Source: Neoscytalidium dimidiatum (lineage: Eukaryota > Ascomycota > Dothideomycetes > Botryosphaeriales > Botryosphaeriaceae). Taken from it: a stretch of 64,000 nucleotides of DNA. The stretch lies in contig CM074700.1 of assembly GCA_037367355.1 (NCBI GenBank), positions 744,001 to 808,000 of the forward strand. The letters are read 5' to 3'. Below are positions 21,008-32,777 of the stretch, one piece after another. The notes beneath the pieces are model-generated. The model searched no databases. It was given only the letters and a program-made list of their open reading frames with translations, and was not told the origin of the DNA. Made by a program: the position numbers and the translations under genes. Numbering within the stretch: the stretch's first letter is position 1; each line of letters opens with the position of its first letter.

Positions 21008-23208
21008 TTTTGATGTATTTCTTATTTGGAAGGAAGGACTGGATGTCGAAAGAGTGACTGGTGAAATGAATGTGGTAAGAAGCACCTGCTTTCTTATTAA
21101 ACGATGTGGACTTGATGGCTGATTTGGAGAGTGTTCTCTTCGGGCTGGAGCATCTTTAAATCTATTTCTCGATTCCATGGAATCTTCAACCTGCCTCCGC
21201 ATTGATCGGCAGTCAGCGCCGGTGCCTGCTTTAACGGTTATTATTTAGAGTTCGACCCGAACCGGTTAGTGCTATCACCACCTCGTGGTGTGAAAAGCCG
21301 AATGGGGATTAGGTTCTTCGCGAAAAGGGTATACTAAGCTTCATAATGGTGATCCCAAGCTTTTTAGTTAGGCTGCAAGCTCATGGGTGCCGTCTTGGCT
21401 CTAGGGTTTCAGATGCCCCTATTTGAGACACTCGCTGGGACAGGCGATAGCAAGCACGGTTATGCGACGCTCATCTTCCAATCTGCGTCAAGGGGTCCAG
21501 TTCACGGCGGATAAGCTGGTGAGAAAGCTTCCGCTGTGGATGTAGGCAGTGAGAGCGGGAAGTTGCCCGCCATTCTTCTGTGAGTAACACGAAGCGGAGG
21601 GAGGCTCAAGGTTAATATGACCACCTGGAAGCTTAGCGATGAAAGTTCGAGGCTTGTCTCTAGTCTGCCTGGACCAGAACTAGCTCCAGAGCTCAATACA
21701 GCTCTGAAGACTACCGAGTCTTTCCTCCCTACCTCTCTAATTCTCTCAGTCGTGAGTTGGTGTTGGTTGACGTCCAGGCATATGCCAAGAAACGCGGATG
21801 CGTCGCGGGGTTTACCCCACCCGTGCCTGAGGACGCTGCTCAAATCCTTGGCGTGTCATAGCTCACCGGAAGCATGCGAGAGGCACGACCCGGCGCGGGA
21901 CCGACAGTCCGCCGCCTGACTTCTTAGTCGCGGCCGCATAATAAGTGTAGGGCTTCGGCCGACGATCCTACGTGTGCTGGTGCTCAAAAGAAACACTTCG
22001 CGTTCCTCATTCGACCGTGTCGACTCACCGAAACCCTTTGCTGGCCCCTCCAATATATGACTTCGTCCAAAACTCATCCGGAGAGGAAAGGAGCCGTATT
22101 CCGCCTTTCGCAGTAAAGACGACGTGCTCCGCTGTTTCTTGGCATTCAACTCCATTGACTCTATCGGCTTTTCTGGATCCAACTTTCCGGGCTTTCGCAT
22201 GACCTTAGGAAGGGAAAAATAAAGACCTTGCCAAATAATGTATGAAGTGCGTTAACTGGCTCAAGAACAAGATAACATGGTCAATGAGATGGCATAACAA
22301 GCATATCATATCCGTGGGCACCGATAGAGCATTCTGAGGTCTTACTATCTGATGGGTTCGTGGCCCTACTGAACTGAAAGAGCTGAGCGAACAAGTGGGG
22401 GGACTGCCCGGACCAACTCGGATCATATGCCGATCTGACAATTAATTTGGGCAGGGCTTGCCAAGTTTGGGTATTCCCGGCCACGATCACAGGGATCACC
22501 ATCAGCGGTACGTTGCCTGCTACACGTCGGATAGGAGCGCCAAGGCGAGCGGCGGGAATGGAAAAAAATGTTAGCCTTCAAGCCACGGCGGGACAAGAAG
22601 TCGTCCAAAGCCAGTCTGGGGGTCATTTCCGTATTGGGAAGGAGAGTGGCTGGAGTCTTACGGTGGCCCCTTTGGAGGATCACCCAAAGCTCACATCCGT
22701 TACCGGCCCAAGGAAATCCAGTGTGTTGCTGCATTAAGACATGGATACTTCTACTATCTCAGCTGCCGGATAGGGACATCCGCTGTGGAGAAGTGCGTTC
22801 GTTCTCTTTGCGGACACTCTTTGCCAAGTGATACAGATGGGACGGGTTAATGTGACTGTCCAGGCGGAGACGGTCCGGGCCAAGTGGTAGAATTGCAAGA
22901 GTGCAAAGCATGAGAAATCTCCCAGTCTCCGGCAGAGTGTTGCAAAGAAAATACGAAGACTTAATTCAATCAGAGGCCATTGCAAGCCCTTTTTTGCTGT
23001 ATTCGCTGAATAGATAGTCTGTCGACTCATGGTGGCAAGCAACCTGCTTCCGAAGCTGGCTTGTTCCCCATCCTTTCATAATATTTCCCAAATCATTCAG
23101 AAAGGAACACTCCATCAGCGCCGAAAATTGACTTCACCGCCCTTTGAGAAGAGGACAGAGGGGAAAAAGGAATGTACGACCCCGCATCCATCATGACAAT
23201 ATCATCTT
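21008..23208. other. Gene-poor intergenic region
   Basis: About 2.2 kb. Several open frames of 70-115 codons exist on both strands, but none has a domain, signal peptide or conserved splice structure I can support. The part just above 21007 is presumably the promoter of the small secreted protein gene. Confidence 0.45.
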
Positions 23209-24265
23209 CTATTTGAGGATCCCCAGCTCCTTCGCAGTCTCTCTGATAACATCCTTGATCTCCTCCTCACTCATCGTCTTCAGACCCAGCCGCTCATTCC
23301 ACGCCATATGAGTCGTATCCCCCTCATACCCCCTCCCGTACATCATCTGAAAGTAATACAGAAACATGGCTGAATAATCTCCCTTCGCCAGCTTCTCGTC
23401 CGCCACACGATGCAGCATCTCCGTATCCAAATCCTGGATCCTGCCATCCTCGACGCTCCCGAAATCGATGCCCGTCACCTGCGCCGCCAGCCTCGTGAGG
23501 TAGCGCTCCGTCACGGCAGCCGAGTAGATGTAGACGGGCCGGTTAGTCGTCTCCTCGTAATGTTCGGGGCTCAAGACCTTCGCGACGGCGGCGCCGACGT
23601 CGGCGAGGCGCGTGGTGCCGACGGTGTTGTCGCCGCCGTTGTGGAAGACGGCCTTGCGCTCGGCGAGGTTGGGGCCCAGGCCGCCGAACTTGAAGACCAT
23701 CTCGAAGAAGGGCCCGTTGTTGATGGAGGTCCAGGTGGTCTTGGACGTGGTGCTCGGGATGACGGAGGTCAGGTACTTGCGCACCTCGACCTTGGTCACG
23801 ACGTTGGGGAGCTTTTGTGAGAGCGGGTTCTCCAGGTTCGTGCTGTATTCGGACGGCACGATGCGCTTGACCGAGGCGGCGATGGCGGCGTCGATCATGG
23901 CTTTGTTGTCGGCGACGTTGATCGGGTTGGGGACCGCGCTGATTGGTGGTTAGCATGTGCGCAGTTGATGTGCGTAAGGTGCGGGTACCCGATGACGGCA
24001 TCTTTGCCCTTGAAGGCGGAGATGAGCTCATCTTTGCTGGAGATGTCGACCTTGACGGAGTCGTCTGCCTCCGGGGGAGGCGCGCTCTTAGTTTCTTTGC
24101 GCTGCACAGCCGTGACCGTATATCCGGACCTCTTCAGAGCCCTGAGAATATGAGAACCCAGCTGCCCGGTGGCCTGCAGAGGGTCAGCCATGCGGTCGTA
24201 GTAGGGAAGTGCACATGATGAGAGCTTACTCCAAGAAGAGCAACCTTTTGTATAGGGCGAGACAT
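23209..24265 (-). CDS. NmrA/isoflavone reductase-like NAD(P)-binding protein
   Basis: Three exons, complement(23209-23938, 23989-24173, 24230-24265); introns of 50 bp (branch TGCTAAC) and 56 bp; 316 aa. Starts MSRPIQKVALLGATGQLGSHIL, a Rossmann glycine motif (G12, G15, G18) split by intron 1. Next come KDAVIGAVPNPINVAD and SVKRIVPSEYSTN, the SEY/SEF element typical of NmrA-like and isoflavone-reductase-like proteins. The central NNGPFFEMVFKFG and C-terminal substrate segments follow. Members reduce small phenolic or secondary-metabolite substrates with NADPH or act as redox sensors; the substrate here is not visible. A second NmrA-like gene lies about 0.8 kb away on the same strand (25105-26278), only distantly similar, so they may serve a shared pathway or be old duplicates. 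Confidence 0.85.
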
Positions 24266-25104
24266 GGTTGGTACGATAGATGGATGAAGTGCGTACTGGT
24301 AGAGACTGGATTGAAGGTGCAGATGATGGCCTGTTTCTTGAAGCGAATTGCGTTTTCCTTTATACTCTGTGGAACTGTGGATTCTTCACGACTTCTTCAA
24401 GATGGTACCTGGTACTGTCCCAAAGAGAGGTTAATTGAGATAGTCTAATATCGGAAGGGGGAGATTCCGCAAGTGATCCTAAATTCGTCCGGCTCGGCCC
24501 TCTGGTCGCGGTGATCGTCGATGGATTGTGGGTCGAACAAGGAGGGGCCGTGACGTCGGCTGAGGGCCGGATCGAATCAAGGGCGACGGTTAGCGTTGGA
24601 TGGCGGGAGCTATGCCAGAAAGCGCAATCTACAAGGATCAAAGTTGTGGATTAGCTTGGCTTCGGCATCGCGCTTCAACTCTACCGAAATGCCGAATTCG
24701 TAAGACCTCAAATTCGCCGTGAAAGGACGCCGAGCAGTAAGCTGGCCTTGGATACATCCTTCGCATTCCCTTGCAAATCGACTATCTCACCCGATCATCA
24801 GGCCGACAGCACGAGAGGATCCATAAAGGTAATGTTGGAGGAGTTCAAACCGGGATCCTCGCCTGCATCTCCAAAATATAAACGGCGGTATAATAGGTAG
24901 CCGTGGGCTCAAAAGTCCTTCCTATCGGCTTTCTCCAATGCTGATCACCTCCCATCGCTAGTACCGACCACGCCTTACTCTACGGTAGCTTTCATCTGCA
25001 TGTACACTGCTGCAAAAATCGGATGCATCATACGCAGGGAGATGGATATCCAAAGCTCAATGAAGTGGGATACCTAGTCGCTCCAATGGCTTTGGAGAGG
25101 CATT
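24266..25104. promoter_or_regulatory. Region between the two NmrA-like genes
   Basis: About 0.84 kb holding the promoter of the downstream NmrA-like gene and the 3' flank of the upstream one. No credible gene was seen. No specific regulator site could be assigned. Confidence 0.45.
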
Positions 25105-26278
25105 TCATTTAGAGAGCACAGCGGACCAATCCTCTTTCCTCATCCAATCCTCCAGACTGGTCATGGGACAATCTATGCCGAGCTTTGCCAAAATGTTTCA
25201 GCACGCTATTGAGAATCAGTTAGGATCGATACGCACCTTTCTGATATCTGCGGCCTTGAGTAATGTCTTGTCGCCGCCATCATATCCCGGTGCTGAAGAG
25301 TAGAGAAGCATGTCTCCGACCTCCCTCCCGAATTCTTTATCCGGCGTTTCTTCAATCAGCTGCTGAAGTGAGATTTGTTCGTACCGAGCAGGACGCCCTG
25401 TAACCTTGCTCCAAAGCCGCATATACTCCGTCCAGCTACAAGTCGTGCCCTCGGCCATGTAACTGTTCCCTGGCGGCAGTTTCGACACCGCATACACAAA
25501 ATTTCCCATGTCCGCATTAACCTCCAGATGCGGCACCTCTGCGTCGGGATCTGTCGGAAATCTCATCACAAAACCACCATCGGGATCCTTCATCTCAAAA
25601 TCAGCACGCAACACGCACAAAAAAAAAAACCCCCCTCACCCACAAACTTCAGTGTCCAAACAACCAACTCACCTTCCCAAAATACGCCTCCGGCAGCAGC
25701 CGATGGCTCGACGTGAAGAACCCTGTCTGCACGCACACCATCTTGCGCGCCAGCTCCGGCCACCGCGCGGCCACGTACGCGGGGAACACGTCCGCCTTGG
25801 CGTCGAAATGGTACAGCTCCGCGAGCGCGCCGCCGCTCGCCTCGCGCGCGCCGCTCAGCGTGCTCGCCACGAAGCCGCACGCGTCCAGCGTGTGCGCCGT
25901 CGCCGCCGCGGCGTCGGCGACGGTCCGGCCCTGCCGCGCCTCGACGCGGCCCGCGTACGCGCGGCACGAGAGCCCTTCGTCCGCCGCGCCGGCGCGGCAG
26001 TCCGGCCGGAAGAAGGGCTCCCAGTAGTTGGTCACGCTGAAGATGAGGTTCGCGCCGGCGAAGGCCGCGGCGAGGGCGGCCGCGTCGTCGTCGTCGTCGT
26101 CGTCGTCGAGGTCGGCGCGCACGACCTCGATGCCTTGTGATGCGAGCGCGCGCGCGCGGGCGGACGACGGGTCGCGGGTGAGGCCGCGGATGCGGTAGGT
26201 GGGGTCGCGCTGGAAGCGTGCGGCGACGCTGCCGCCTTGGTTGCCGGTTATGCCGACGATGACGAGGAGTTTGGACAT
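25105..26278 (-). CDS. NmrA-like family NAD(P)-binding protein
   Basis: Three exons, complement(25105-25182, 25237-25593, 25673-26278); introns of 54 and 79 bp; 346 aa. Starts MSKLLVIVGITGNQGGSVAARF, with the NmrA/HSCARG-type GxxGxxG (G9, G12, G15). Next is the RGLTRDPSS basic segment that distinguishes NADP from NAD, and later VTNYWEPFF, a hallmark of the fungal NmrA-like group. Residues 58-65 are eight consecutive Asp coded by a GAC/GTC triplet repeat. The last exon (LEDWMRKEDWSAVLSK) matches the usual acidic/aromatic tail of the family, which decided its acceptor. A nearer AG would leave an intron of only about 30 bp. Likely a redox sensor or reductase, cytosolic; substrate unknown. Confidence 0.8.
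25619..25629. repeat. Poly(A) tract in intron 1 of the NmrA-like gene
   Basis: Eleven A on the plus strand, within the 79-bp intron; in gene orientation this is a T-run near the acceptor. Confidence 0.8.
26079..26110. repeat. GTC/TCG triplet repeat coding poly-Asp
   Basis: A run of tcgtcg repeats coding eight aspartates in the NmrA-like protein. It is a candidate length polymorphism. Confidence 0.8.
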
Positions 26279-27292
26279 TGGTGATGGCCCGGGGGGTTTC
26301 GTTTGTTCTTCTTCTTTCTCCTGGTCGTGCTTTTGGAGGAAGGGGAGAAGGCGTGATAGGTTTGAGATGGTGGAGAGCGTGCTGTTGCAGTGCCCCGCTG
26401 TTCCTGCTGCGGATGTAGTGCCGAGAAGGGAAGGATGGGCCGGGGTTGCATGGATGCTGAGCGGGACGGGGCGATGGGACGGAAGGTTAATTGGTGCGGA
26501 CTGAAAGACCCTGGTTGAATCAAGTCTCTAAAGATGCCTACAGCACGTGTAGGGAGTGTATGAAAGCTGTCGCCGGGTGGGTTGGTCGGCTGGACTCAGC
26601 GGCGGGATCCACGATTGCTCCGTGTTTAGCAAGTTGAATTTACACCTTTCGTTTCATGGAAAGCATGCCATACGCGACCACCTGACAGGACAAACATTTC
26701 TGAATTGCACTTGAGCACAGGTCAAACTGAACAATTATGGAAATACAAAGACTGTCTGGGCAGATTCGAGGAGGTATTCCGCAAATGCGAGCTAGCGTGA
26801 TGGCCATTCTTTCGAATTCGAAGAGTCTCTATACTAGTTGCTCATCGACTGTTGACGTATTTGATGTGATTTATTCGCGTGCTTTCGACATACGTGAAAG
26901 ATAGAAAGGGAGAAAAAAAAGGGAACCAAAAAAACGCATGAAGCATAGTGTAAAAGAGCGAAGTGGGGTGTGACAAAAGAGTAAGAACAAGTAAGGAGCG
27001 TGAGTGTCAAATGATATAGCGTGAGGAATAACAATCCATAATATCCTTTCAAGAAGCTGATTCAGTTCCCCTTACGGTGTCGTATTGCACAGCATCCGTG
27101 GTGATGGATGGGAGGAGATCTGGGCAGCCTGCTGCCGTCGTTTGAGATAGAGTTCAGAAAAGTGACAATTTACCCTTGTTGTGGAGTACTTAAGCATGCG
27201 TCATGAATGCAGCCGTACTCAATTCCCTTGTACTCCTGCATCGTGACGAATGCCTCGATCTTAATTCTTCTGAGCGGCCGAATACGCAGTCC
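26279..27292. other. Intergenic region
   Basis: About 1 kb between the start of the NmrA-like gene and the 3' end of the next minus-strand gene. Part near 26880-26950 is purine-rich. No gene supported. Confidence 0.45.
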
Positions 27293-28825
27293 CTATTCAA
27301 TCTGGACGTAAATTCGAGCTTCTCCTTGAGCCGTCTTCGGGAGTGTATAGAGCGCCTTGATATCCATGTTGTAGAAAACCTCACCCTCAACCTTGTGATC
27401 GGCGAGCAATTGCCGGTATGGGTTGACGTTGTCTGTGCCGCAGAGGAGCTTGAACTCCCGAGGATTCGCTTCCAGAGTCCACTTCTGAGGCTTGTACTCG
27501 CTGCCTTTACCTATCTCGTCGTGAAGATTCTTGATCACGCCTTTTGTCTTTTCGTTCATGATTTTATCCGCCACGAAAATGAATCCCTTTTCATTTCCCC
27601 TTAACTTTCCAGATGCCTATATACTCAGCAGTCAGTAAATTTGACTCAGCTATGATTCTACAATCCCATTCAGCTTTCCCAACCGCCCAAGATATATCGA
27701 ATGGCGGGCTTGTGGGGACTGACAGGAATGCAATGACAGTTTCTAGTTGCGGGAACGCACCTGAATTTGTTGGTATGATATTTCGGACGCAGGTAGCCAT
27801 CTCTGTGTTTGAATATCCTCGGGCTGGCTGATTTGTCTTCCATCTGAGTCTTTGATGGCGGTTCCATCTTCGTTATACATGTATCTGTTGCTATCGCGGT
27901 CGCTGAAACGCTCCTTTGCAATGTAAACAACGTAATCATTGCTGTTTCGGCCAATCTTGGCCATGACGACGGGATCCTCCGCCTTACTTCCAGTGCCCTC
28001 TAAGATCGAATAAGTATCTCGATCAGTCCAATCATTTTTCCATGAGGATTTGTCTTGGTAATCGAATTGATACTTGGGGTCAATTGCGGGCAAATGTTCC
28101 ATCACCTTCTCAGACCCATCGTTCAAAACGGGATCTTTTCTGGGCGTCTCTGTTGTGTAGAATTTCTGGAATTTTTCTACAGGATCATCCGCTCGGCCAA
28201 GCTTATCGGGCTCGGTAAATCGTAGGCTCGTTCTGTGGTATCGATCGAGGAGTGGTTTCTCTTGGATGCTAGGGGTCTCGCCATCCGAGTCGTGGCTTGC
28301 CTCCAACGTGTCTTTGGCCGAGGGCTTGTTGCATGTGGAGCCGCGACATTGAAGATTCTTGTCCCCGTTTCCATCTTGATCTTTGCCGGTGGTGGCTTTT
28401 CCGCCATTGGTGGACCCCTTTTCATCTTGCCCTATGTAAACTGGATCGTCACTCTCGCCGTGATTGCGTGATGTGGGTTCATCGGATCCAATACGAGGAG
28501 GTGAGCCGTTGGTAGATTCGTCGAGGCTTGATGTCGTGTCTCCACCATTGCGACTCCCAGGAACAGACTGCTCTCCCGATTTAGGAGTTCCAATCTTGGG
28601 AATGATGACAGCTCGATGTTCAAGTGACACCTCCTTCAGACAGTCGCGTTTCTTTTTGTCCCTCCATGAATAAGACGCACCGTTGCTGGGTGCTTCTAGA
28701 TCAAGCCCTGAGAAACAACCACTTACTTCCCGGTCATTTCTTCGCATTACTGGAATTGCAAACGTGGCAAGGTGGACTTGAGAAGCTGCAAGCAGTACGA
28801 TCAGAGCTTCTGATAACGCTCGCAT
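27293..28825 (-). CDS. Secreted protein of unknown function with disordered linker
   Basis: Two exons, complement(27293-27616, 27761-28825); a 144-bp intron (donor GTGCGT, branch TTTACTGAC, acceptor ATATAG); 462 aa. Starts MRALSEALIVLLAASQVHLA, a clear signal peptide. After a Cys (SGCFSGLD) comes a long low-complexity segment, about residues 60-190, rich in Gly, Ser, Asp and Thr (GSEQSVPGSRNGGDTTSS style), probably disordered. The C-terminal 250 residues look folded and charged: YQFDYQDKSSWKNDWTDRD, NDYVVYIAKERFSDRDSNRY, GFIFVADKIMNEKTKG, KALYTLPKTAQGEARIYVQ. I recognise no family. Repeated W/D/Y-rich blocks and secretion suggest an extracellular binding or enzyme domain, but this is a guess. 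Confidence 0.7.
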
Positions 28826-29754
28826 CTTTTCCCTAGACGTTCCACTTTTGTTTTCTTTTGAAAGGTGTGAATAGAGAACGGAATAACGAATTTGCAGTTT
28901 ATGGACAAAGGTACGACAATGATTCAGTTCAATTGAATTGTTGACGTTTTGATGGTCCCAATGCTTCCATTTTAACTTGGCCGTTACTTCAGGATATCTG
29001 AAGGACACCGTGGCTGTTGTTCCTAACTACGGCGCAGCACGTTCGAGAAAGACTGACAAAGTATTCAGCATTATGCTACGTATAGTATTCGAAGCAGGCC
29101 AAGAATAGCTTCCAGAACGCCAACATGACCGCTCAATAACCAACTCAGACCCTGAAGAACCAACCATCCGGCCGTGGCACCAACATGGAAGCGAATTATG
29201 GAATATTTGGCCACAAAAAGTGCAACACGTCATCTTACATGGTCTTTTGCCAGTGGAGGAAGGATTTTAGTGAGAGCTCAGTTGGAGGAACAAATATAGC
29301 TATGATCATGCCACATTAGAAGAATGCAACATCTAATTTGTGGAGTCAAATGGAGCGACAAGCGATGAACTGTGCTAAGCATGAGAAAGAATGGAAAGAA
29401 GGAGGGGAGTGGAGAGTCTGCCGAGGCCAACATTCGCAACATGATGTTAGAGCATACTATTAACATGAGAAAGACACTATCAATATTATCAAGAGAGATA
29501 GCTTGCCGACGTGCGAAGAAGCAAGAACAGGTGAGACAGTTTGTACAGTGAGAAATACAATTCTCTTGCATGATTTTGGTTATACTTGCGGTATATAATA
29601 AAAGAAACAGGATAGAGAAAGAAAAACACAGCTAAGTGTGCCAGCTGCAAAGGCAGAATGAAGGGCATAATATTAACGAGCAATACCGTGACATAGGATC
29701 AAACTATCATATAAGGAGTCAAGTGCTCAACCTATAATTTAGATGCCCCTCTGA
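28826..29754. other. AT-rich intergenic region
   Basis: About 0.9 kb, purine-rich on the plus strand near 29380-29660. No gene-like frame, RNA gene or repeat was supported. Confidence 0.5.
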
Positions 29755-31032
29755 TCAACCCCACCAACATGCTTGTCTGATGGAATAATCCACGAATGCC
29801 TGGTCGGGCGGAAGCTTAGCCAGAGCTTTCTGTAAAACCTCCACAACTCCTTTGTGGCCACGAATCTGTGCTTCATCCAGTGCGTGTGGTCTGGGACAGT
29901 GGATGTGAGGCTTGCCCCTCAAGTGGGGAGTAGGCATCAAGCTCGTCCCTTTCTCCACCAGAAGCTGAACGAGTTGCGCATTACCAGACCGTGCTGCCCA
30001 TTGGAGTAAATTCCGCGGTTTGTCATCCTCTTGTCTTGTGTTCGCACCTAAGTCAATGAGTATACTGGCGGTATCGAATGATCCCCGGATACAACACTTC
30101 CTAAGGGAGTAATCGATCGCTTTCTGGTAGCCTTGTGGGTTTACGACCCGGTACCTTTCTAGTAGTGATGTCATGATCTTCGTATGATTCCCCTGAGCGG
30201 CGTGATCAATCGCTCTACCAAGATCTTCTTCGCCTCTTTCAGACTCAGCGTCGAATTGGAACTGTGGACGGAGAAGCATTTCAATGATGTTCTCGTATCC
30301 TCCATAGGCAGCCGCACACAGTGCATTGGCATTAAGGTTAATGTACCCGGTGTAAAAGGAGCTGGGGCTCTGGGCAGTAAGCCCTTTAGACAGTAGATGC
30401 TCAACTGCGTCCAGATTCCCTTTTACAGCAGCGGCAGCAAGAGGACGACCAAGCCAAGTGCACTCGGGAATTGGTGGCCCATGGTAGGAGCGGAGGAAAT
30501 CCATATCGTTCATGTAAGCGGCGAGAGTAACACAGCATTGCTGTATGGCGTCTTCTGTGTTGTCGTGATCTTTGGGGAGATGCGTGAATATGTCGCCTCC
30601 CATCAAAGTACCGAGACAAGAGCAAGCAGCGCATAAAAATTGGTCGTAATTGGACTCGTTATGGTTTTGGGCGGCCGCTTGAGCAATTCTCCGTACAAGG
30701 ACTGCCGAAGGAGATTTGTGTCTGGACACTGCTCGTTCGTAAATCCATCTTGTGGTGAGGTGGGTTTGATAAGAAAGGCTTTTCTCGACAATCGGGAATC
30801 TCGCAACGTCCTCGATCTCGTTTAATCGGAAGACGGCGTCCAAAATCTCTTTGCTGAAGGTTTCTGGTGAAATTAGTTAGCTCCATCGATTCAGAACAGA
30901 CTGTTGACAAAGCTTACTGCAGACGAGACGCTTTCGCATAGTACCCAGAAACTCGTCGACGAAAAGGTAGTCGATTATCGTTTGGAAAAGCTCAAGAGGT
31001 AGGTCAAGGATGTTAACAGATGAGGAGGGCAT
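29755..31032 (-). CDS. F-box / ankyrin repeat protein
   Basis: Two exons, complement(29755-30863, 30918-31032), with a 54-bp intron; 407 aa. Exon 1 and the start of exon 2 carry an F-box-like helix set: ILDLPLELFQTIIDYLF (residues about 8-24), then RLVCKTFSKEIL, the usual RxVCK..F pattern. The rest contains ankyrin repeats, for example ANALCAAAYGGYENIIEMLL and NLLQWAARSGNAQLVQLLVE, with LIDLGANTRQEDD. F-box proteins recruit substrates to SCF ubiquitin ligases through Skp1, while the ankyrin repeats would bind the target. The phase-1 junction restores a Lys codon and keeps the frame, supporting the model. The partner is unknown. Confidence 0.8.
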
Positions 31033-31694
31033 CGTGGTTATTTCGCTGTGGGATTTGTGCGGCGAGTGGTGTGAGAAATTCAACTTGCCCAGATTGACGG
31101 TGGAAGGGAGGGTGAGGGACGTATATACTTGGTGTTGCTGGAAATAATGTGGCACAGCACGGGAAGATGGGCGGTGATGAAATGTCTTGGGTGCCGCTAA
31201 AAATAAGCTGGCCTTTCTCGCTCAAAGCGCCAAGGACTCGGCTGGAAGTTCGACATGCAATCATTGGCGCGCTGCTGCCTACTACCGCCAAGAAACAACA
31301 CTACCATGAAAGGGAAGGAGCATCTCCTCAAACGGCCTTGAGAATGCGGCACAGCGGAAAATCTTGCTCGGGTCCGCACAGACAACTTCGGGGCAACCTT
31401 TCTGGTTAGCTGGCCACATTCACAGGTTTAAGACAGGCCCCAGCCCAGTGGGTGTTAATTTTTAGAAAGCTGAATTATTGACGGTGATATTCAATTCTCC
31501 AGATGTTGCAACGCGACCATCTGTTCTCAGCCTCACAGCATCCTCTAAAATGTCATTCCATCATGCCAGATAGCAAGTGACAGATACTTCGAACCATCAA
31601 AGGAAGGCGGCAGGGAAAGACCGTGATATAAAACCCCCGCGCATGACGAATACCAACAACAACGACCCCACTACTTGAATGACGCAAGTCACAG
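31033..31694. promoter_or_regulatory. Upstream region of the F-box/ankyrin gene
   Basis: About 0.66 kb between tandem minus-strand genes. A TATA-like gtatatac element lies about 95 bp above the F-box start (near 31123). The rest, including the 3' flank of the following gene, has no supported feature. Confidence 0.4.
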
Positions 31695-32777
31695 TTACCA
31701 GGACTGAACATCAACGTAATCCTTCTCCGGGATGATACGACCAGAAGCCTCATCCCGCCGAGACAAAGAGCCGGCGCGCATGATGTTGGCTTTGGTATCG
31801 AAACAGCCGGTCTGGATTTTGCTCTTGCACAAAGGCCACAGCTCTTTCTCAGACATGTCGCAGAACAGTCCCTCATGAAAAGATACGAAGTCCGGACCGA
31901 GCGAGTTGGGGCTCTCGCATAACTCTTTGGCGCTGTGCGCATTGGCAGGGCTGGTGACTAGCTTTCCTGGGAAGGTATGACGCCGGGCCACGATGGCGCG
32001 ACGTTCGACATTGCTGGGCTTGTTGTCTGGCGCTGCCGGTAATCCTGTGGTCGTGGAGCCGGGTTGCAAGACCTTGGACGGGTCCAGATCAACAAGATTC
32101 TCGTCAAATTCCAGCGGAGGGTCGAAATGAGGGATGGCGAAGTCGGTCGTTAAATTCTCGTAGAGATAGAAGCGAGGCTTGCTGCCACACATGAGTTCCG
32201 GATTCTCCGCATACGCCTGGGCGCGATCCTCGGTCGCCGTGAAATCGGTCAAGTGAATCCCTATCCCTTGGGTGGTGATGCCGTTCGTCTCGTTCCCATC
32301 AATCCAGATGCACTTCGGCTTGTAATCGAGCTCTCCGATGGTTGTCTGGGAATTGTACCAGAATGCGCCGCATTGATACCCGACGTCACCGTACCAGGCT
32401 TTCTTCTGGCCATCGGGCCAAGTAACCGCGATGTAGGAAATACAGAGTGCATCGTTGCCACCCTTGGAGATGGAGATGTAATGGGCTTGTCTCGCGCCCA
32501 CGTCCTCTGTGGCGGTTATTACAACGTCCGCCTTGCTTCCGTCCTTGATGGTGCCGGAGCTGCCACGCTGGTACCCGATGTCGCGACCCATGGCATCGAA
32601 GATTCGAACTCCTGGAACATTACCTTTGGTTTCCGCGCTGCCGTAAATGGAAGTTCCCGCGCCAATCCTGACCGTCGTTTGTCTGTCGGACTGATCGGGC
32701 ATCATTGACTCAAGCATTGGAACCATGGACACAACACCAAACATTATCCCAATAATGTTGAATGCAGCCGCCGCCAT
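31695..32777 (-). CDS. Hypothetical protein with N-terminal hydrophobic segment
   Basis: Intronless, 360 aa, starting MAAAAFNIIGIMFGVVSMVPM. The N-terminus has a hydrophobic segment (residues about 4-25) that could be a signal or anchor. Next come DQSDRQTTVRIGAGTSIYGS and a beta-rich part (YISISKGGNDALCISYIAVT, AWYGDVGYQCGAFWYNSQ) with paired cysteines. A PKCIWIDGNETNGITTQGIG region includes an N-glycosylation-type NET. The C-terminal third has SLGPDFVSFHEGLFCDMSEK and a cysteine-bearing SKIQTGCFDTKA. This looks like a fungal extracellular or secretory-pathway family that I recall seeing but cannot name. The disulphide-like Cys spacing and an Arg-rich stretch (ERRAIVARRHT) before the tail suggest possible proteolytic processing. 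Function unknown. Confidence 0.65.
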   Translation of the reverse strand: MAAAAFNIIGIMFGVVSMVPMLESMMPDQSDRQTTVRIGAGTSIYGSAETKGNVPGVRIFDAMGRDIGYQRGSSGTIKDGSKADVVITATEDVGARQAHYISISKGGNDALCISYIAVTWPDGQKKAWYGDVGYQCGAFWYNSQTTIGELDYKPKCIWIDGNETNGITTQGIGIHLTDFTATEDRAQAYAENPELMCGSKPRFYLYENLTTDFAIPHFDPPLEFDENLVDLDPSKVLQPGSTTTGLPAAPDNKPSNVERRAIVARRHTFPGKLVTSPANAHSAKELCESPNSLGPDFVSFHEGLFCDMSEKELWPLCKSKIQTGCFDTKANIMRAGSLSRRDEASGRIIPEKDYVDVQSW

